This document shows, piece by piece, positions 13,646-21,765 of a stretch of 21,765 nucleotides of DNA. How positions within the stretch are numbered: the stretch's first letter is position 1; every line of letters starts with the position of its first letter. The notes beneath the pieces are model-generated. The model saw only the letters and a program-made list of their open reading frames with translations. It was not told the origin of the DNA and ran no database searches. The position numbers were made by a program, and so were the translations under genes. Origin of the DNA: an uncultured Bacteroidales bacterium (GTDB taxonomy: Bacteria > Bacteroidota > Bacteroidia > Bacteroidales > Paludibacteraceae); NCBI GenBank assembly GCA_903873355.1, contig CAIQOG010000157.1:1-21765 (forward strand). The letters are read 5' to 3'.

Positions 13646-15598
13646 ATGATTGACCAACCTACCATAGACCGCATTACCGAAGCCGCACAGATACAGGATG
13701 TGGTGGGCGATTTCGTTACGCTACGCAAACGCGGGGTGAATCTACTCGGTCTGTGTCCGTTTCACGGTGAGAAAACACCTTCGTTTACCGTTTCGCCGGC
13801 TAAAGGTATTTTCAAATGTTTTGGTTGCGGCAAAGGAGGTAACTCGGTGCATTTCATTATGGAGCACGAGCAGCTCAACTACACTGAGGCGCTGAAATAC
13901 CTGGCTCGCAAGTACCACATCGAAGTGCAGGAACGCGAACTTTCGCCCGAGGAAATGGCCGTGCGCAACGACCGCGAATCGATGTTGCTGGTCAACGATT
14001 TTGCTCAAAAACACTTTACAACCACGCTTCACAATCATATCGATGGCAAATCCATCGGACTCGGTTACTTCCGCGAGCGTGGTTTCCGCGACGATATTAT
14101 TCAGAAATTCCAGCTTGGTTACAGTCTCGACCAGCGCGATGCCTTCACACAAGCCGCTCTGAAAGCCGGTTATAATAAAGATTATCTTGTAAAAACGGGC
14201 CTCACGCTCGAGAACGAAAACGGACAAACAACCGACCGTTTCCGTGGCCGTGTGATGTTTCCGGTTCATTCGCTGTCGGGCAAAGTGGTGGCTTTTGGTG
14301 GTCGAATCCTGAAGAAAGACGACAAAATGGCGAAGTATGTGAACTCGCCTGAATCGGAAATCTACCACAAAAGTAACGAGCTTTACGGAATCTTTTTTGC
14401 CAAACAAGCCATCGTCAAACAGGACCGTTGCTTTCTGGTGGAAGGTTACACCGATGTGATTTCGATGCACCAGAGTGGCATTGAAAACGTGGTGGCTTCG
14501 TCGGGGACGTCACTTACACCCGGGCAAATCCGCATGATTCACCGCTTTACCGAAAATGTAACAGTGATTTACGACGGCGATGCGGCCGGTATCAAAGCTT
14601 CTATACGAGGTATCGATTTATTGCTCGAAGAAGGTCTGAACATCAAGGTTTTGCTTCTGCCCGATGGTGATGACCCCGATTCCTTTGCCCGTAAAACCAA
14701 TGCGTCGGACTTCATTGAATACGTGGAGCGCAATGCTTCCGACTTTATACGCTTCAAAACCAATTTATTACTGGCAGATGCCGGCAATGACCCTGTGAAA
14801 CGTGCCGGATTGGTGCTTGATATTGTGCGGAGCATTGCCATTATTCCAAATTCGGCTATCCGCAGCGAGTATGTGAAGGAATGCAGTACTTTGTTGAATG
14901 TAGATGAGCAAATGCTTTATTACGAAATAAACAAACTCAAGAATACCGAGCAGGAGAAAAATGCCGTCCGCCGACAAAATGAAACTGTCGATACAAATCA
15001 ATCAGAAGAAACAGATAATTTAGTTACCCGTATCACTTCATCATCTAAATTTGAGGATCAGGAACGGAATATTTTGCAGATATTGGTAAAACACGGCGAA
15101 GTTATTTTCTGTTTTGCCGATAAAGAAGAAAAAATTCCGGTTACAGTAGGCGATTTTATTCTGGAAGAACTTGAGCGCGATAATTTACTGTTTTATAATG
15201 AAGTGCATACGCTGATGCTCGAAGAATATAAGCTACAACACAAGCAGGAAGGTTTTGTGGCGGAACGTTTTTTTCTGTATCATCCCAATACCCGCATTAG
15301 TTTGCTTACTGCCGATTTGGTGACAGAGAAATACACGCTTAGCAGGGTTCACTCCAAAGTGAAAAAAGTGGAAACCGATGCCGAACGACTTATCGATTTG
15401 GTTCCGCGAGTGGTTTTTGAATTTAAAAACAGCCTGATTCTGGATATGATCAACCAAAAACTCATTGAATTGAAAGCGGCCAACGACAGCAAAAACAATG
15501 CCCTTATGGATCAGATTATGCAGGAGATGAAACAGCTGGACGAGGTAAAAAAACAACTTTCGAAAACGCTGGGAGAAAGGATAATTATTAAATTGTAG
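13646..15598 (+). CDS. dnaG: DNA primase
   Basis: This 650-residue primase lays down RNA primers for replication with the DnaB helicase. The N-terminal zinc ribbon is complete: C37, H40, C58 and C61 (CPFHGEKTPSFTVSP, then KCFGCGKGG). The catalytic TOPRIM domain shows VEGYTDV with E266 and IYDGDAAG with D310 and D312, the metal-binding acids. Residues from ~430 form the variable helicase-binding end, rich in charged helices (LDEVKKQLSKTLGERIIIKL at the terminus). Length and order are typical of Bacteroidota DnaG. It is divergent from rpoN. In many bacteria dnaG neighbours rpoD or rpsU; here the adjacent sigma gene is rpoN. It is followed 54 bp later by an outer-membrane-like gene. Confidence 0.97.
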   Translation: MIDQPTIDRITEAAQIQDVVGDFVTLRKRGVNLLGLCPFHGEKTPSFTVSPAKGIFKCFGCGKGGNSVHFIMEHEQLNYTEALKYLARKYHIEVQERELSPEEMAVRNDRESMLLVNDFAQKHFTTTLHNHIDGKSIGLGYFRERGFRDDIIQKFQLGYSLDQRDAFTQAALKAGYNKDYLVKTGLTLENENGQTTDRFRGRVMFPVHSLSGKVVAFGGRILKKDDKMAKYVNSPESEIYHKSNELYGIFFAKQAIVKQDRCFLVEGYTDVISMHQSGIENVVASSGTSLTPGQIRMIHRFTENVTVIYDGDAAGIKASIRGIDLLLEEGLNIKVLLLPDGDDPDSFARKTNASDFIEYVERNASDFIRFKTNLLLADAGNDPVKRAGLVLDIVRSIAIIPNSAIRSEYVKECSTLLNVDEQMLYYEINKLKNTEQEKNAVRRQNETVDTNQSEETDNLVTRITSSSKFEDQERNILQILVKHGEVIFCFADKEEKIPVTVGDFILEELERDNLLFYNEVHTLMLEEYKLQHKQEGFVAERFFLYHPNTRISLLTADLVTEKYTLSRVHSKVKKVETDAERLIDLVPRVVFEFKNSLILDMINQKLIELKAANDSKNNALMDQIMQEMKQLDEVKKQLSKTLGERIIIKL

Positions 15599-15652
15599 CC
15601 TTTATGGCTTCACTAATACATTGTTATTTACAAACCACTTAATACACATATT

Positions 15653-16639
15653 ATGAAAACAATCCGGGCAATTATCTTTTCCGTAATTCTTCTTAGTATT
15701 GGGTCTTTAAGAGCTGAAACAGCTAAAGAAACTAACAGTGATTCGACTCAGATTCAACAAACAGACACTACAAAAGCCAAACAACTTTATCTGGTTACTA
15801 AACTGAATAAAATTGAATATGTGTGTGAAATTTTAAGCGATGACGGGCGTGAAGTGCTTATTCAGACAGGGAAACTTGGGAAGATTTATATACCAAAATC
15901 GGACATCAGTAGTATAGAAAAAATAAAAGATGCGAATTCGGTAGTGCGTGGTGAGTATTATGAAGCCGGTCCATTTACCACGCGTTATTCTTTTACTACC
16001 AATGGATTTCCATTAAAAAAGGGGTCGAACTATGCAATTATAAGCCTTTCGGGTCCTGAGGTTCATTTTGCAGTAACCGATAATTTTAGTGTTGGTATCA
16101 TGTCGACATGGTTAGCAAGTCCCTTTGTTGTGGTTCTGAAACAAAGTCTTAAGTCATCAAACGAAAATGTTCATTTTTCAGTCGGAACGTTGATTGGAAG
16201 TTCGGGCTATCTTGGAAACTTTGATTATTACGGAGGCTTACCCTTTGCAAATGTTACATTGGGTGATGCAAAAAAGAATCTGACTTTTTCAGCAGGATAT
16301 GGATTTTTAGGCTCATTCTCCGATGCAAATTATAGTGTTGAAGCACCGATATTTTCAATTGCCGGCATTACAAAGGTGGGAGCAAAGGCTAGCTTTATTT
16401 TTGATAGTATGTTTGGGTTTATAACATCAAAGACAAAACCCTACTCATTTTTTTCTTCTAACGTAACCTATACTACTAATAGCTATTTCGGATTTTGCTT
16501 GATGCCGGGAATGCGGTTTCAAACAAAAGAGAATAGTGCATTTCAGGTGTCATTAGCAGGAGTTTCGATTTATGATTATCTATCTAGGGCAGCTGTTACT
16601 TTCCCAATGCCCATGTGTACTTGGTTTTTTAAATTCTAA
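15653..16639 (+). CDS. Exported beta-barrel-like protein of unknown function
   Basis: The protein has 328 residues. Residues 1-21 are a signal peptide ending GSLRAE. A short Ser/Thr/Gln/Asp-rich linker follows, then a small domain (~44-90, YLVTKLNKIEYVCEILSDDGREVLIQT) like those in Bacteroidota envelope proteins that pass from small SH3-like folds into membrane parts. From ~105 on, alternating polar and apolar strands with many Gly, Ser and aromatic residues end in WFFKF; a terminal aromatic residue is common for outer-membrane beta-barrels. I do not recognise a named family. It stands 54 bp after dnaG and 16 bp before the radical SAM gene, so it could be co-transcribed with the latter. An outer-membrane location is inferred. 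Confidence 0.75.
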   Translation: MKTIRAIIFSVILLSIGSLRAETAKETNSDSTQIQQTDTTKAKQLYLVTKLNKIEYVCEILSDDGREVLIQTGKLGKIYIPKSDISSIEKIKDANSVVRGEYYEAGPFTTRYSFTTNGFPLKKGSNYAIISLSGPEVHFAVTDNFSVGIMSTWLASPFVVVLKQSLKSSNENVHFSVGTLIGSSGYLGNFDYYGGLPFANVTLGDAKKNLTFSAGYGFLGSFSDANYSVEAPIFSIAGITKVGAKASFIFDSMFGFITSKTKPYSFFSSNVTYTTNSYFGFCLMPGMRFQTKENSAFQVSLAGVSIYDYLSRAAVTFPMPMCTWFFKF

Positions 16640-16655
16640 AACACACTAAATAAGA

Positions 16656-17426
16656 ATGTTTCTATTCCATGAAATAATATTCGGACCAATCCACAGTCGC
16701 CGTCTCGGGCTTTCGCTGGGTGTTAACCTGCTGCCTGTCGATGCCAAGATATGTTCATTTAACTGCATTTACTGTGAGTGTGGGTTCAATACTACCATGC
16801 AGGAATCGCCCATACCTACGCGTGAGCAGGTAAATGAAACTTTGGAAGCCAAGTTGCAGGAAATGGTAGCCGAAGGTCAGATTCCCGATGTCATTACCTT
16901 TGCCGGAAATGGTGAGCCAACGCTTCATGCCGATTTTGAAGGAATTATTGATGATACAATTGCTTTGCGAAACAAATATTGCCCCACAGCCAAAGTCAGT
17001 GTATTATCTAATTCTACACGTGTTAACAAACCGCAGGTATTCAGAGCTCTGAACAAAGTGGACAACAATATCCTGAAATTCGATTCGGCGATAGACCGCA
17101 CCATGAAACTGATGGATCAGCCGGTGGGTAAACAACTAAACGTGGCTTGGTTTATTGAACAACTAATGAAATTCGAGGGTCGTTTGATTATTCAAACCAT
17201 GTTTCTGCGGGGTGAGGTAAAGGGCGAAAAACTGGATAATACCACTGATGAAGAAGTGGAATCATGGATTTCAGCTTTGGAACAAATTCACCCAAAACAG
17301 GTGATGATGTACAGCCTCGACCGCGAAGCACCTACCCAAACACTTCAGAAAGTAAGTGTTGAGGAATTGAACGTTATTGCCGAAAAGGTCAGGGCTAGAG
17401 GTTTTGAAGTTTCTGTGGCAGGATGA
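16656..17426 (+). CDS. Radical SAM protein
   Basis: This 256-residue radical S-adenosylmethionine enzyme binds a 4Fe-4S cluster through C33-x3-C37-x2-C40 (ICSFNCIYCECG). The conserved start IFGPIHSRRLGLSLGVNLLP and the SAM-contact motif FAGNGEPTLHADF (GGE-like, ~87-99) match a widespread subgroup of small radical SAM proteins (the wybutosine-enzyme-like COG0731 set), whose substrates are mostly unknown. There is no second cluster domain. The stop overlaps the start of the next gene (ATGA at 17423-17426), so the two are translationally coupled. Class is certain from the motif; reaction is not known. Confidence 0.88.
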   Translation: MFLFHEIIFGPIHSRRLGLSLGVNLLPVDAKICSFNCIYCECGFNTTMQESPIPTREQVNETLEAKLQEMVAEGQIPDVITFAGNGEPTLHADFEGIIDDTIALRNKYCPTAKVSVLSNSTRVNKPQVFRALNKVDNNILKFDSAIDRTMKLMDQPVGKQLNVAWFIEQLMKFEGRLIIQTMFLRGEVKGEKLDNTTDEEVESWISALEQIHPKQVMMYSLDREAPTQTLQKVSVEELNVIAEKVRARGFEVSVAG

Positions 17427-18358
17427 AAGTATTAGTCGCACCACTTAATTGGGGATTAGGTCATACTACGCGCTGTGTGCCAATTATCCGAAGACTTATT
17501 TCAGAAAGTCATGAAGTGGTTATTGTGGCCGATGGTTTCCCGTTGACATTTCTTCAACAAGAGTTTCCAATACTTCGATTTATAGAATTTTCGTCGTATC
17601 AGATTTATTATGCTGCCGGAAAGTCGCAGGTAGATGCCATGTTGTTCAATTTGCCCAATATTATCACCGGCATTATCCGTGAGCATTTCTGGTTGAGAGA
17701 TTTAGTTCAAACTGAGCATTTCGATCAGGTTATTTCCGATAATCGTTTCGGAATGTGGAATCGTCGGATTCAATCCATTTACATGACGCATCAGCTGATG
17801 GTGAAAATGCCTGAAAACCTGAAGTTTCTCGAACCGCTTGTTCACCGGCTTCATAAAGCTTTTATCCGGCAGTATGACGAGTGTTGGATTCCCGACTGGG
17901 CTGAAAATGGAGGTTTATCGGGCGATTTGGGGCATAAATATCCCTTGCCTCGTAATGCAAAGTTTATCGGAACACTTTCACGTTTTCAGGGGCTGGAAAA
18001 CACTAAACCTGATAAAGTTTATGAAGTAGTGGCGGTTATCTCAGGAGTTGAACCTCAACGCACTATTTTTGAAGATAACCTGATACAGAAATATAAAAAC
18101 CGGGCTGAAAAGCTACTTATAGTTCAGGGACAACCGCAAGCAAAAAAAAACTCAAAACAAATTGGGAGTATTTCATTGGTTTCGCACCTGCCTGATGATG
18201 AATTGGCGGCTGTGTTAATTGGCTCAAAGAATATTATTTGTCGTTCTGGCTATTCGAGCATTATGGATTTGGATGCGCTGAATTGTCTGAGCAAGGCTGA
18301 ATTAGTTCCAACACCCGGACAAACAGAGCAGGAATACCTTTACTCAGTTCATAGTTGA
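17423..18358 (+). CDS. MurG-like (GT-B fold) glycosyltransferase-family protein
   Basis: This 311-residue protein begins MKVLVAPLNWGLGHTTRCVPI, the Gly-rich acceptor loop of GT-B glycosyltransferases of the MurG/GT28 type. The nucleotide-sugar side of the fold is seen at ~220-300: VVAVISGVEPQRTIFED, then IICRSGYSSIMDLDAL and VPTPGQTEQEYL, which resemble the donor-binding loops of that family. Relatives transfer sugars to lipids or small molecules; the substrate here cannot be named. The start overlaps the radical SAM stop by 4 nt. The protein stops only nine residues after the PTPGQTEQEYL motif, while GT28-like proteins usually have a further C-terminal helical segment, so the 3' end may be shortened (see the repeat at 18351-18399). 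Confidence 0.75.
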   Translation: MKVLVAPLNWGLGHTTRCVPIIRRLISESHEVVIVADGFPLTFLQQEFPILRFIEFSSYQIYYAAGKSQVDAMLFNLPNIITGIIREHFWLRDLVQTEHFDQVISDNRFGMWNRRIQSIYMTHQLMVKMPENLKFLEPLVHRLHKAFIRQYDECWIPDWAENGGLSGDLGHKYPLPRNAKFIGTLSRFQGLENTKPDKVYEVVAVISGVEPQRTIFEDNLIQKYKNRAEKLLIVQGQPQAKKNSKQIGSISLVSHLPDDELAAVLIGSKNIICRSGYSSIMDLDALNCLSKAELVPTPGQTEQEYLYSVHS

Positions 18359-18399
18359 TAGTGAATCTGTATATCTTTCTCTCTGAAATTATCAACTAT
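18351..18399. terminator. 10-bp inverted repeat between convergent genes
   Basis: atagttgata (18351-18360) pairs perfectly with tatcaactat (18390-18399) around a 29-nt loop with ctctctctg. It overlaps the glycosyltransferase stop codon (18356-18358) and lies 6 bp from the end of the nitroreductase gene. It may act as a weak terminator or be the trace of a small insertion; it lacks a strong U run. Confidence 0.4.
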
Positions 18400-18405
18400 T
18401 AATTG

Positions 18406-19326
18406 TCAACTAACTCGGTGTATATCAGCAAAAGTCCGTTTCACTCCCCGCTTGAAATGAACATCGGGATACCCGAAAATTACAAAAATTCCTTCGCGTG
18501 ATTTGAATTTTATTCCCCATTTTTCACGGAAAAGGCGGGCTTTCTTCCCGTTTTGAATAAACGGATGAACAGCTCCGAGCATGCACGTTCCCAGTCCGAG
18601 ACTTTCACCCGCAATCATAGCATAGGTCGCTGCAATAATCGGGTCGGCGGGATCAGTATAAGGTGAACCGTAGAAATACATGGCTAATGGCGCATCGTAA
18701 TTTATCCAGTTCTCTCCTTTCTCCATTTCGTCAACGTAAATATCGAATACCGGTTTGATAAATTCCCGCATCATTTCATCGTTTGCTTTGCCCCAAAAAG
18801 GTCGCATCAGGCTTAAAAACCATCCGGAAGCCATCCACCGGATACTTTTGAGATAAACTGAATATTCATCGGCAAATGTTCGTACTTGCTTTTTGTTTTC
18901 GAGTACAAGTACATGCACATCCGACGGTGGTATTCCCATAGGTGCGGTTTGGGCTGCTTCCAGAATTTGATCTGTTTTTTCTTTCTCAACGGGCTTGTCT
19001 TTAAATTTGCGAATACTCCGCCGGCGTTGCAATAACGCCAACAAGCTATCATAAGTTGGAACCGTGTTTTTATCAGGAAGGTTGAATAATTGAACCGGTG
19101 CTAATGAGCGTCCTTCAACTGCAATAGCCCCGGTTGGACAAACCATCATACATTGTCCGCATGCCACACAGCCAAAAACGGAATTTTCGCTAAGGGTGGC
19201 TTTGCGATCTTTTATCGATAGTCCAAGATCGGAACAAACTTTTACACATAACCCACAACCATCGCACTTTTCGGTGTCGATGCTAACAATACCGGGTTCT
19301 TTGGTTCTGGAGGTAGGAATAGCCAT
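18406..19326 (-). CDS. Ferredoxin-nitroreductase fusion protein
   Basis: This 306-residue cytoplasmic oxidoreductase has two parts. The N-terminal ~75 residues hold two 4Fe-4S motifs: C21-x2-C24-x2-C27-x3-C31 (CDGCGLCVKVC) and C53-x2-C56-x2-C59-x3-C63 (CVACGQCMMVCP). From ~93 an FMN-dependent nitroreductase domain follows, with RRRSIRKF (101-108) for the flavin phosphate, AAQTAPMGIPPSD, and GESLGLGTCMLGAV near the C-terminus. Such fusions pass electrons from ferredoxin-type clusters to flavin and reduce nitro or quinone-like compounds; the natural substrate is unknown. A TACTTTTG promoter element lies at 19355-19362. Both cluster sites and the flavin motif are intact. Confidence 0.92.
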   Translation of the reverse strand: MAIPTSRTKEPGIVSIDTEKCDGCGLCVKVCSDLGLSIKDRKATLSENSVFGCVACGQCMMVCPTGAIAVEGRSLAPVQLFNLPDKNTVPTYDSLLALLQRRRSIRKFKDKPVEKEKTDQILEAAQTAPMGIPPSDVHVLVLENKKQVRTFADEYSVYLKSIRWMASGWFLSLMRPFWGKANDEMMREFIKPVFDIYVDEMEKGENWINYDAPLAMYFYGSPYTDPADPIIAATYAMIAGESLGLGTCMLGAVHPFIQNGKKARLFREKWGIKFKSREGIFVIFGYPDVHFKRGVKRTFADIHRVS

Positions 19327-19354
19327 TGGGACTTTATTAGATAGTTACAGATTA

Positions 19355-19362
19355 CAAAAGTA
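19355..19362 (-). promoter_or_regulatory. -7 promoter element (TACTTTTG) of the nitroreductase gene
   Basis: The minus strand reads ATACTTTTGTAATC, a match to TAnnTTTG 29 bp upstream of the start. It lies directly downstream of the terminator of the next gene to the right. Confidence 0.5.
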
Positions 19363-19390
19363 TGATTTTTCTTTCGGAAAAAAAACAAAA

Positions 19391-19419
19391 AAGCCGTTGA
19401 AAATATATTTCAACGGCTT
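19391..19419 (-). terminator. Rho-independent terminator of the Asn-rich protein gene
   Basis: aagccgttgaaa (19391-19402) pairs perfectly with tttcaacggctt (19408-19419) around loop atata. Read on the minus strand the stem is followed by a run of T (ttttttg, then more T). It is 44 bp beyond the stop of the gene at 19463. Confidence 0.85.
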
Positions 19420-19462
19420 GAGGAAAACTAAACAAATCAAAATCTAATTTTACAACAACAAT

Positions 19463-20653
19463 CTATTTTCTTTCATTGCTACGGTTAGTATTATCACGTG
19501 TTTCAGTACGAGGTTCTCTTTTAACATCAGTAGGATTTGAACTCCTGTTTTCGTTAATTCGGGGTTGAGTTGCCGGAGTGCTGTTCCGGTTTGTATTTTC
19601 AGGTCGTACGGTATTAGTTGGTGTTTGAGTTTCAGTTCTTGGGCGCGGTTGATTTATCCGTCCGTTGATATTCGGTGGATTGGTTCTGTTTACCTCAGGA
19701 TTGGTCGTACGTGGTTGATTCATGTTGTTATTATCACGTTTCAAACCATTGTTTTGTTGATTAGTACTATTGTTTTCTGAATTTCGCTGATTCCAGTTGT
19801 TTCGGGTCTGACCCTGATTAGTTGTGTTTCCATTTGTCCTTGGTTGATTTCCACGGTTTTCGTAAGTGTTTGTTGCCGGACGAGTGTATCCATTGCGAAC
19901 GTTTCCGTTCCGGTTGAATTCAAAGTCGCGTTTATTTCGAACATCTGTATTTCTGTTTGTGAAACTCCGATCAGGATATCTCGTTGCATAGTCGTTACGG
20001 CTTATTGTTGTACGGATATTTCCATAAGCTTCATTTCTGATTGAGTTGGAGTAATAATACCGGTGATCGTGATTTATGTGTCCATAAATATTTGACATGT
20101 AGATATTCAATTCGAACGGACTGTGATGGCGATAATAGCTTGGATAATAACCCCAATAATAGGGTGAATACCATCTGTGATAATTCATTCCCCAAAAATA
20201 ATCGTAGATTAAAGGATTGTGATAATATGCCGGTTCAATAATATAATTTGGACCGTATATATATGGATCACCGATTACCTGAACAGTTGCACTACCGTTA
20301 TATTCTTTATCAACCACTATGGTTGCAACATCCTGATATATTTCTTTATCCAGAACGGCCTGAATAACAATCACATGAGTATTATTTTGTTTATCTTCCA
20401 CAACGCGGAGGTAATCTACCTGACCATCATTGTTCAGGTCGAGGTTTGAAATATTACTTTGGTAATCGTTCAGTCTTTGCTCAAATTCTTCCAAATTCTT
20501 TGATTCTCCAAAAACAGTAGCCACTGCTTTCAAATCCAGATTATTACTGATATCATTGCTTTCTGCTTTTACTGTATAGGTTCTTTGTGCCGCACATTGA
20601 GTAGTTAACAACAAAATTACCACTAACAGACCAACTAATTTAAATGGTTTCAT
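19463..20653 (-). CDS. Exported protein with a long Asn/Arg/Thr/Pro-rich tail
   Basis: The protein has 396 residues. Residues 1-20 are a hydrophobic signal (GLLVVILLLTTQC); the context TTQC-AAQ fits poorly as a lipobox, so either signal peptidase could act. Residues ~30-130 form a small domain containing LDLNNDGQVDYLRVVED, a calcium-loop-like DxNxDGxxD segment, then HVIVIQAVLDKE. Residues ~130-215 are extremely rich in Tyr, His and Trp (PYYWGYYPSYYRHH). From ~220 to the end the protein is a low-complexity Asn/Arg/Thr/Gln/Pro tail, likely unfolded and strongly basic. No family recognised by name. It is a single-gene unit with its own terminator. Surface or periplasmic location is inferred from the signal only. 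Confidence 0.8.
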   Translation of the reverse strand: MKPFKLVGLLVVILLLTTQCAAQRTYTVKAESNDISNNLDLKAVATVFGESKNLEEFEQRLNDYQSNISNLDLNNDGQVDYLRVVEDKQNNTHVIVIQAVLDKEIYQDVATIVVDKEYNGSATVQVIGDPYIYGPNYIIEPAYYHNPLIYDYFWGMNYHRWYSPYYWGYYPSYYRHHSPFELNIYMSNIYGHINHDHRYYYSNSIRNEAYGNIRTTISRNDYATRYPDRSFTNRNTDVRNKRDFEFNRNGNVRNGYTRPATNTYENRGNQPRTNGNTTNQGQTRNNWNQRNSENNSTNQQNNGLKRDNNNMNQPRTTNPEVNRTNPPNINGRINQPRPRTETQTPTNTVRPENTNRNSTPATQPRINENRSSNPTDVKREPRTETRDNTNRSNERK

Positions 20654-20740
20654 GGCCGTATTTATTAAAAGGTTAATACTGTTTTGTTCCTGTTATTTGA
20701 ATGAAACGGGAAGTCCAAACTACATATCCAATTTCTGTGC

Positions 20741-20748
20741 CAAACTTA
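20741..20748 (-). promoter_or_regulatory. -7 promoter element (TAAGTTTG) of the Asn-rich protein gene
   Basis: The minus strand reads TATAAGTTTGGC, matching TAnnTTTG, 88 bp before the start. A second similar word (TGTAGTTTGG, near 20714-20723) is closer but has the wrong inner spacing. Either could be used. Confidence 0.4.
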
Positions 20749-20827
20749 TAAATTGAATGATTTTTGTCGAAAATGGCATATTTTCTATCATAATTTTTCC
20801 TCATTCTACATGTATCTACTTTTTTCT

Positions 20828-20835
20828 TACCTTTG
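20828..20835 (+). promoter_or_regulatory. -7 promoter element (TACCTTTG) of cvpA-rnhB
   Basis: TACCTTTGCAC is a textbook Bacteroidota -7 element 21 bp before the cvpA ATG at 20857. It shows that an upstream TTG at 20833, in frame with cvpA, is promoter sequence and not the start codon. No TTG -33 element is clear. Confidence 0.65.
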
Positions 20836-20856
20836 CACTCAAACTATTTTATTTCT

Positions 20857-21399
20857 ATGGGTAACTTAGATCTTATTATTTTGATTCCCATCGTTATGGG
20901 TTTTATTTTTGGGTTATTTAAGGGACTGATTAAAGAATTGGCCTCTCTTGCCGCAATAGTTCTTGGTATTTTTGGAGCAAGAGCTTTTGCCCCGATAATA
21001 TCCGATTTTTTTATCCATACTTTGTCTTTTTCTCCAAAAACCGCATTGCCACTGGCCTATCTTTTTCTTTTTATCCTTATTGCCACTGTACTGATTCTTT
21101 TGGCAAAATCGCTTGATAAATTTTTTGATTCCATTGCCCTGGGTGGACTGAATAAACTTTTAGGTGGTGTGTTTGCTGCCTTCAAATATGCCTTAGTGGT
21201 AAGTGTTTTGCTCAACCTTTTCGAGGCAGTTGATAGCCGATTCCCACTCATTAAACCGAAAGCCAAATCCGAATCGATTGGATACATGCCGGTTTTAAAT
21301 CTTGCTCCTAAACTGTGGGAAAAAAGCAAAGAATCTGACGTTTTCGACTTTAAGGGAAAAACCAACGATGAAAAAAAGGAAATCAAAGATTACCGCTGA
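20857..21399 (+). CDS. cvpA: CvpA family membrane protein
   Basis: This 180-residue inner-membrane protein is of the CvpA family, named for its effect on colicin V production in E. coli; its molecular role is not settled. It has about four membrane segments: [58 protein letters not shown] and a less hydrophobic one at [20 protein letters not shown] (~100-125). The [17 protein letters not shown] start is a CvpA hallmark. The C-terminus is a charged tail ([23 protein letters not shown]). The start is ATG 20857, since further upstream lies the -7 promoter element. Its 3' end overlaps rnhB by 32 nt. Confidence 0.88.
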   Translation: MGNLDLIILIPIVMGFIFGLFKGLIKELASLAAIVLGIFGARAFAPIISDFFIHTLSFSPKTALPLAYLFLFILIATVLILLAKSLDKFFDSIALGGLNKLLGGVFAAFKYALVVSVLLNLFEAVDSRFPLIKPKAKSESIGYMPVLNLAPKLWEKSKESDVFDFKGKTNDEKKEIKDYR

Positions 21400-21765
21400 C
21401 GACATCGAACTGTTTTCCGAAACTTCAGGTTTGAAAGGTAATTTCTCGAAATATGAGATTGAATGTGGCTGCGACGAAGCCGGACGTGGTTGTTTGGCCG
21501 GACCGGTAGTTGCAGCAGCTGTTATTCTTCCAACAGACTTCTCAAATCCACTTCTCAACGATTCCAAACAACTTACCGAAGCTGAACGCGATGCACTCCG
21601 ACCAATAATAGAGAAAGAAGCATTGGCGTGGGCTGTAGCTCAGGTTGATAACATGGAAATTGATGAAATAAATATTCTGAATGCTTCAATTCTTGCCATG
21701 CATCGTGCCATTGATAAACTTTCCATCCGTCCGGAATTTATCATTGTCGACGGAAATAAGTTTAA
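21368..21765 (+). CDS. rnhB: Ribonuclease HII, N-terminal part (runs off the window)
   Basis: The frame starts at ATG 21368 inside the end of cvpA and is still open at the last base; about 132 of ~200 residues are present. RNase HII removes RNA primers and single ribonucleotides from DNA. The catalytic start [20 protein letters not shown] supplies the conserved D and E of the DEAGRG motif. LNDSKQL (the DSK motif) follows, then [15 protein letters not shown] and FIIVDGNKF (third acidic motif). The usual GRGPLAG has Cys in place of Pro here. It is coupled to cvpA by overlap and probably read from the same promoter at 20828. Confidence 0.95.
   Translation, partial: MKKRKSKITADDIELFSETSGLKGNFSKYEIECGCDEAGRGCLAGPVVAAAVILPTDFSNPLLNDSKQLTEAERDALRPIIEKEALAWAVAQVDNMEIDEINILNASILAMHRAIDKLSIRPEFIIVDGNKF

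Noticed and set aside
13742..14470. 242-codon minus-strand frame inside dnaG
   Set aside because: It is antisense to the conserved zinc and TOPRIM regions of dnaG; its openness follows from dnaG codon use.
20833..20856. TTG start for CvpA at 20833
   Set aside because: The TTG is the end of the -7 promoter element TACCTTTG; ATG 20857 begins the conserved part of the protein.

Overview
The window looks like a chromosomal segment of an AT-rich Bacteroidota, probably a Bacteroidales relative. Reasons: two secreted proteins end in the C-terminal sorting domain used by the type IX secretion system; several genes are preceded by the Bacteroidota -7 promoter element TAnnTTTG; starts lack Shine-Dalgarno sequences; and the housekeeping proteins (DnaG, RpoN, RF2, GalK, GalM) read as Bacteroidota versions. 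No tRNA, rRNA or CRISPR array was seen.

Layout. (1) 1-3750 is an accessory, mobile-element-rich stretch. It holds an IS3-family (IS150-group) insertion sequence with a programmed -1 frameshift site, then about 500 bp of non-coding DNA containing a 153-nt cruciform-like inverted repeat. Next come a lipoprotein gene broken by one in-frame TAA, and a REP-associated tyrosine transposase (RAYT) flanked by REP hairpins, the last part duplicated as a 75-bp tandem repeat. (2) 3759-7417 carries two convergent genes for secreted, probably T9SS-exported enzymes: an M23 metallopeptidase and a family-9 pectate lyase-like protein. A perfect 28-bp palindromic terminator separates them. (3) 7642-9933 (minus strand) is a galactose operon, galK-galM. 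(4) 10111-13449 (minus strand) holds rpoN (sigma-54), a PAP2-like membrane protein and prfB. prfB is annotated here across its +1 frameshift, including the 5' part that a plain ORF call misses. (5) 13646-18358 (plus strand) starts divergently from rpoN: dnaG, an outer-membrane-like hypothetical protein, a radical SAM protein and an overlapping MurG-like glycosyltransferase. (6) 18406-20653 (minus strand) holds a ferredoxin-nitroreductase fusion and an Asn/Arg/Thr-rich exported protein. (7) 20857-21765 (plus strand) holds cvpA overlapping the start of rnhB, which runs off the end.

From 3759 on, the content is mostly ordinary core genes. The best candidates for something unusual are on the left: the long inverted repeat at 1728-1880, the stop-interrupted lipoprotein gene, and the RAYT/REP block, whose tandem duplication includes the transposase stop codon. 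I did not find a convincing new multi-gene system. The regulatory or mobile DNA structures, such as three different hairpin families and two recoding sites, are more notable than the gene content.
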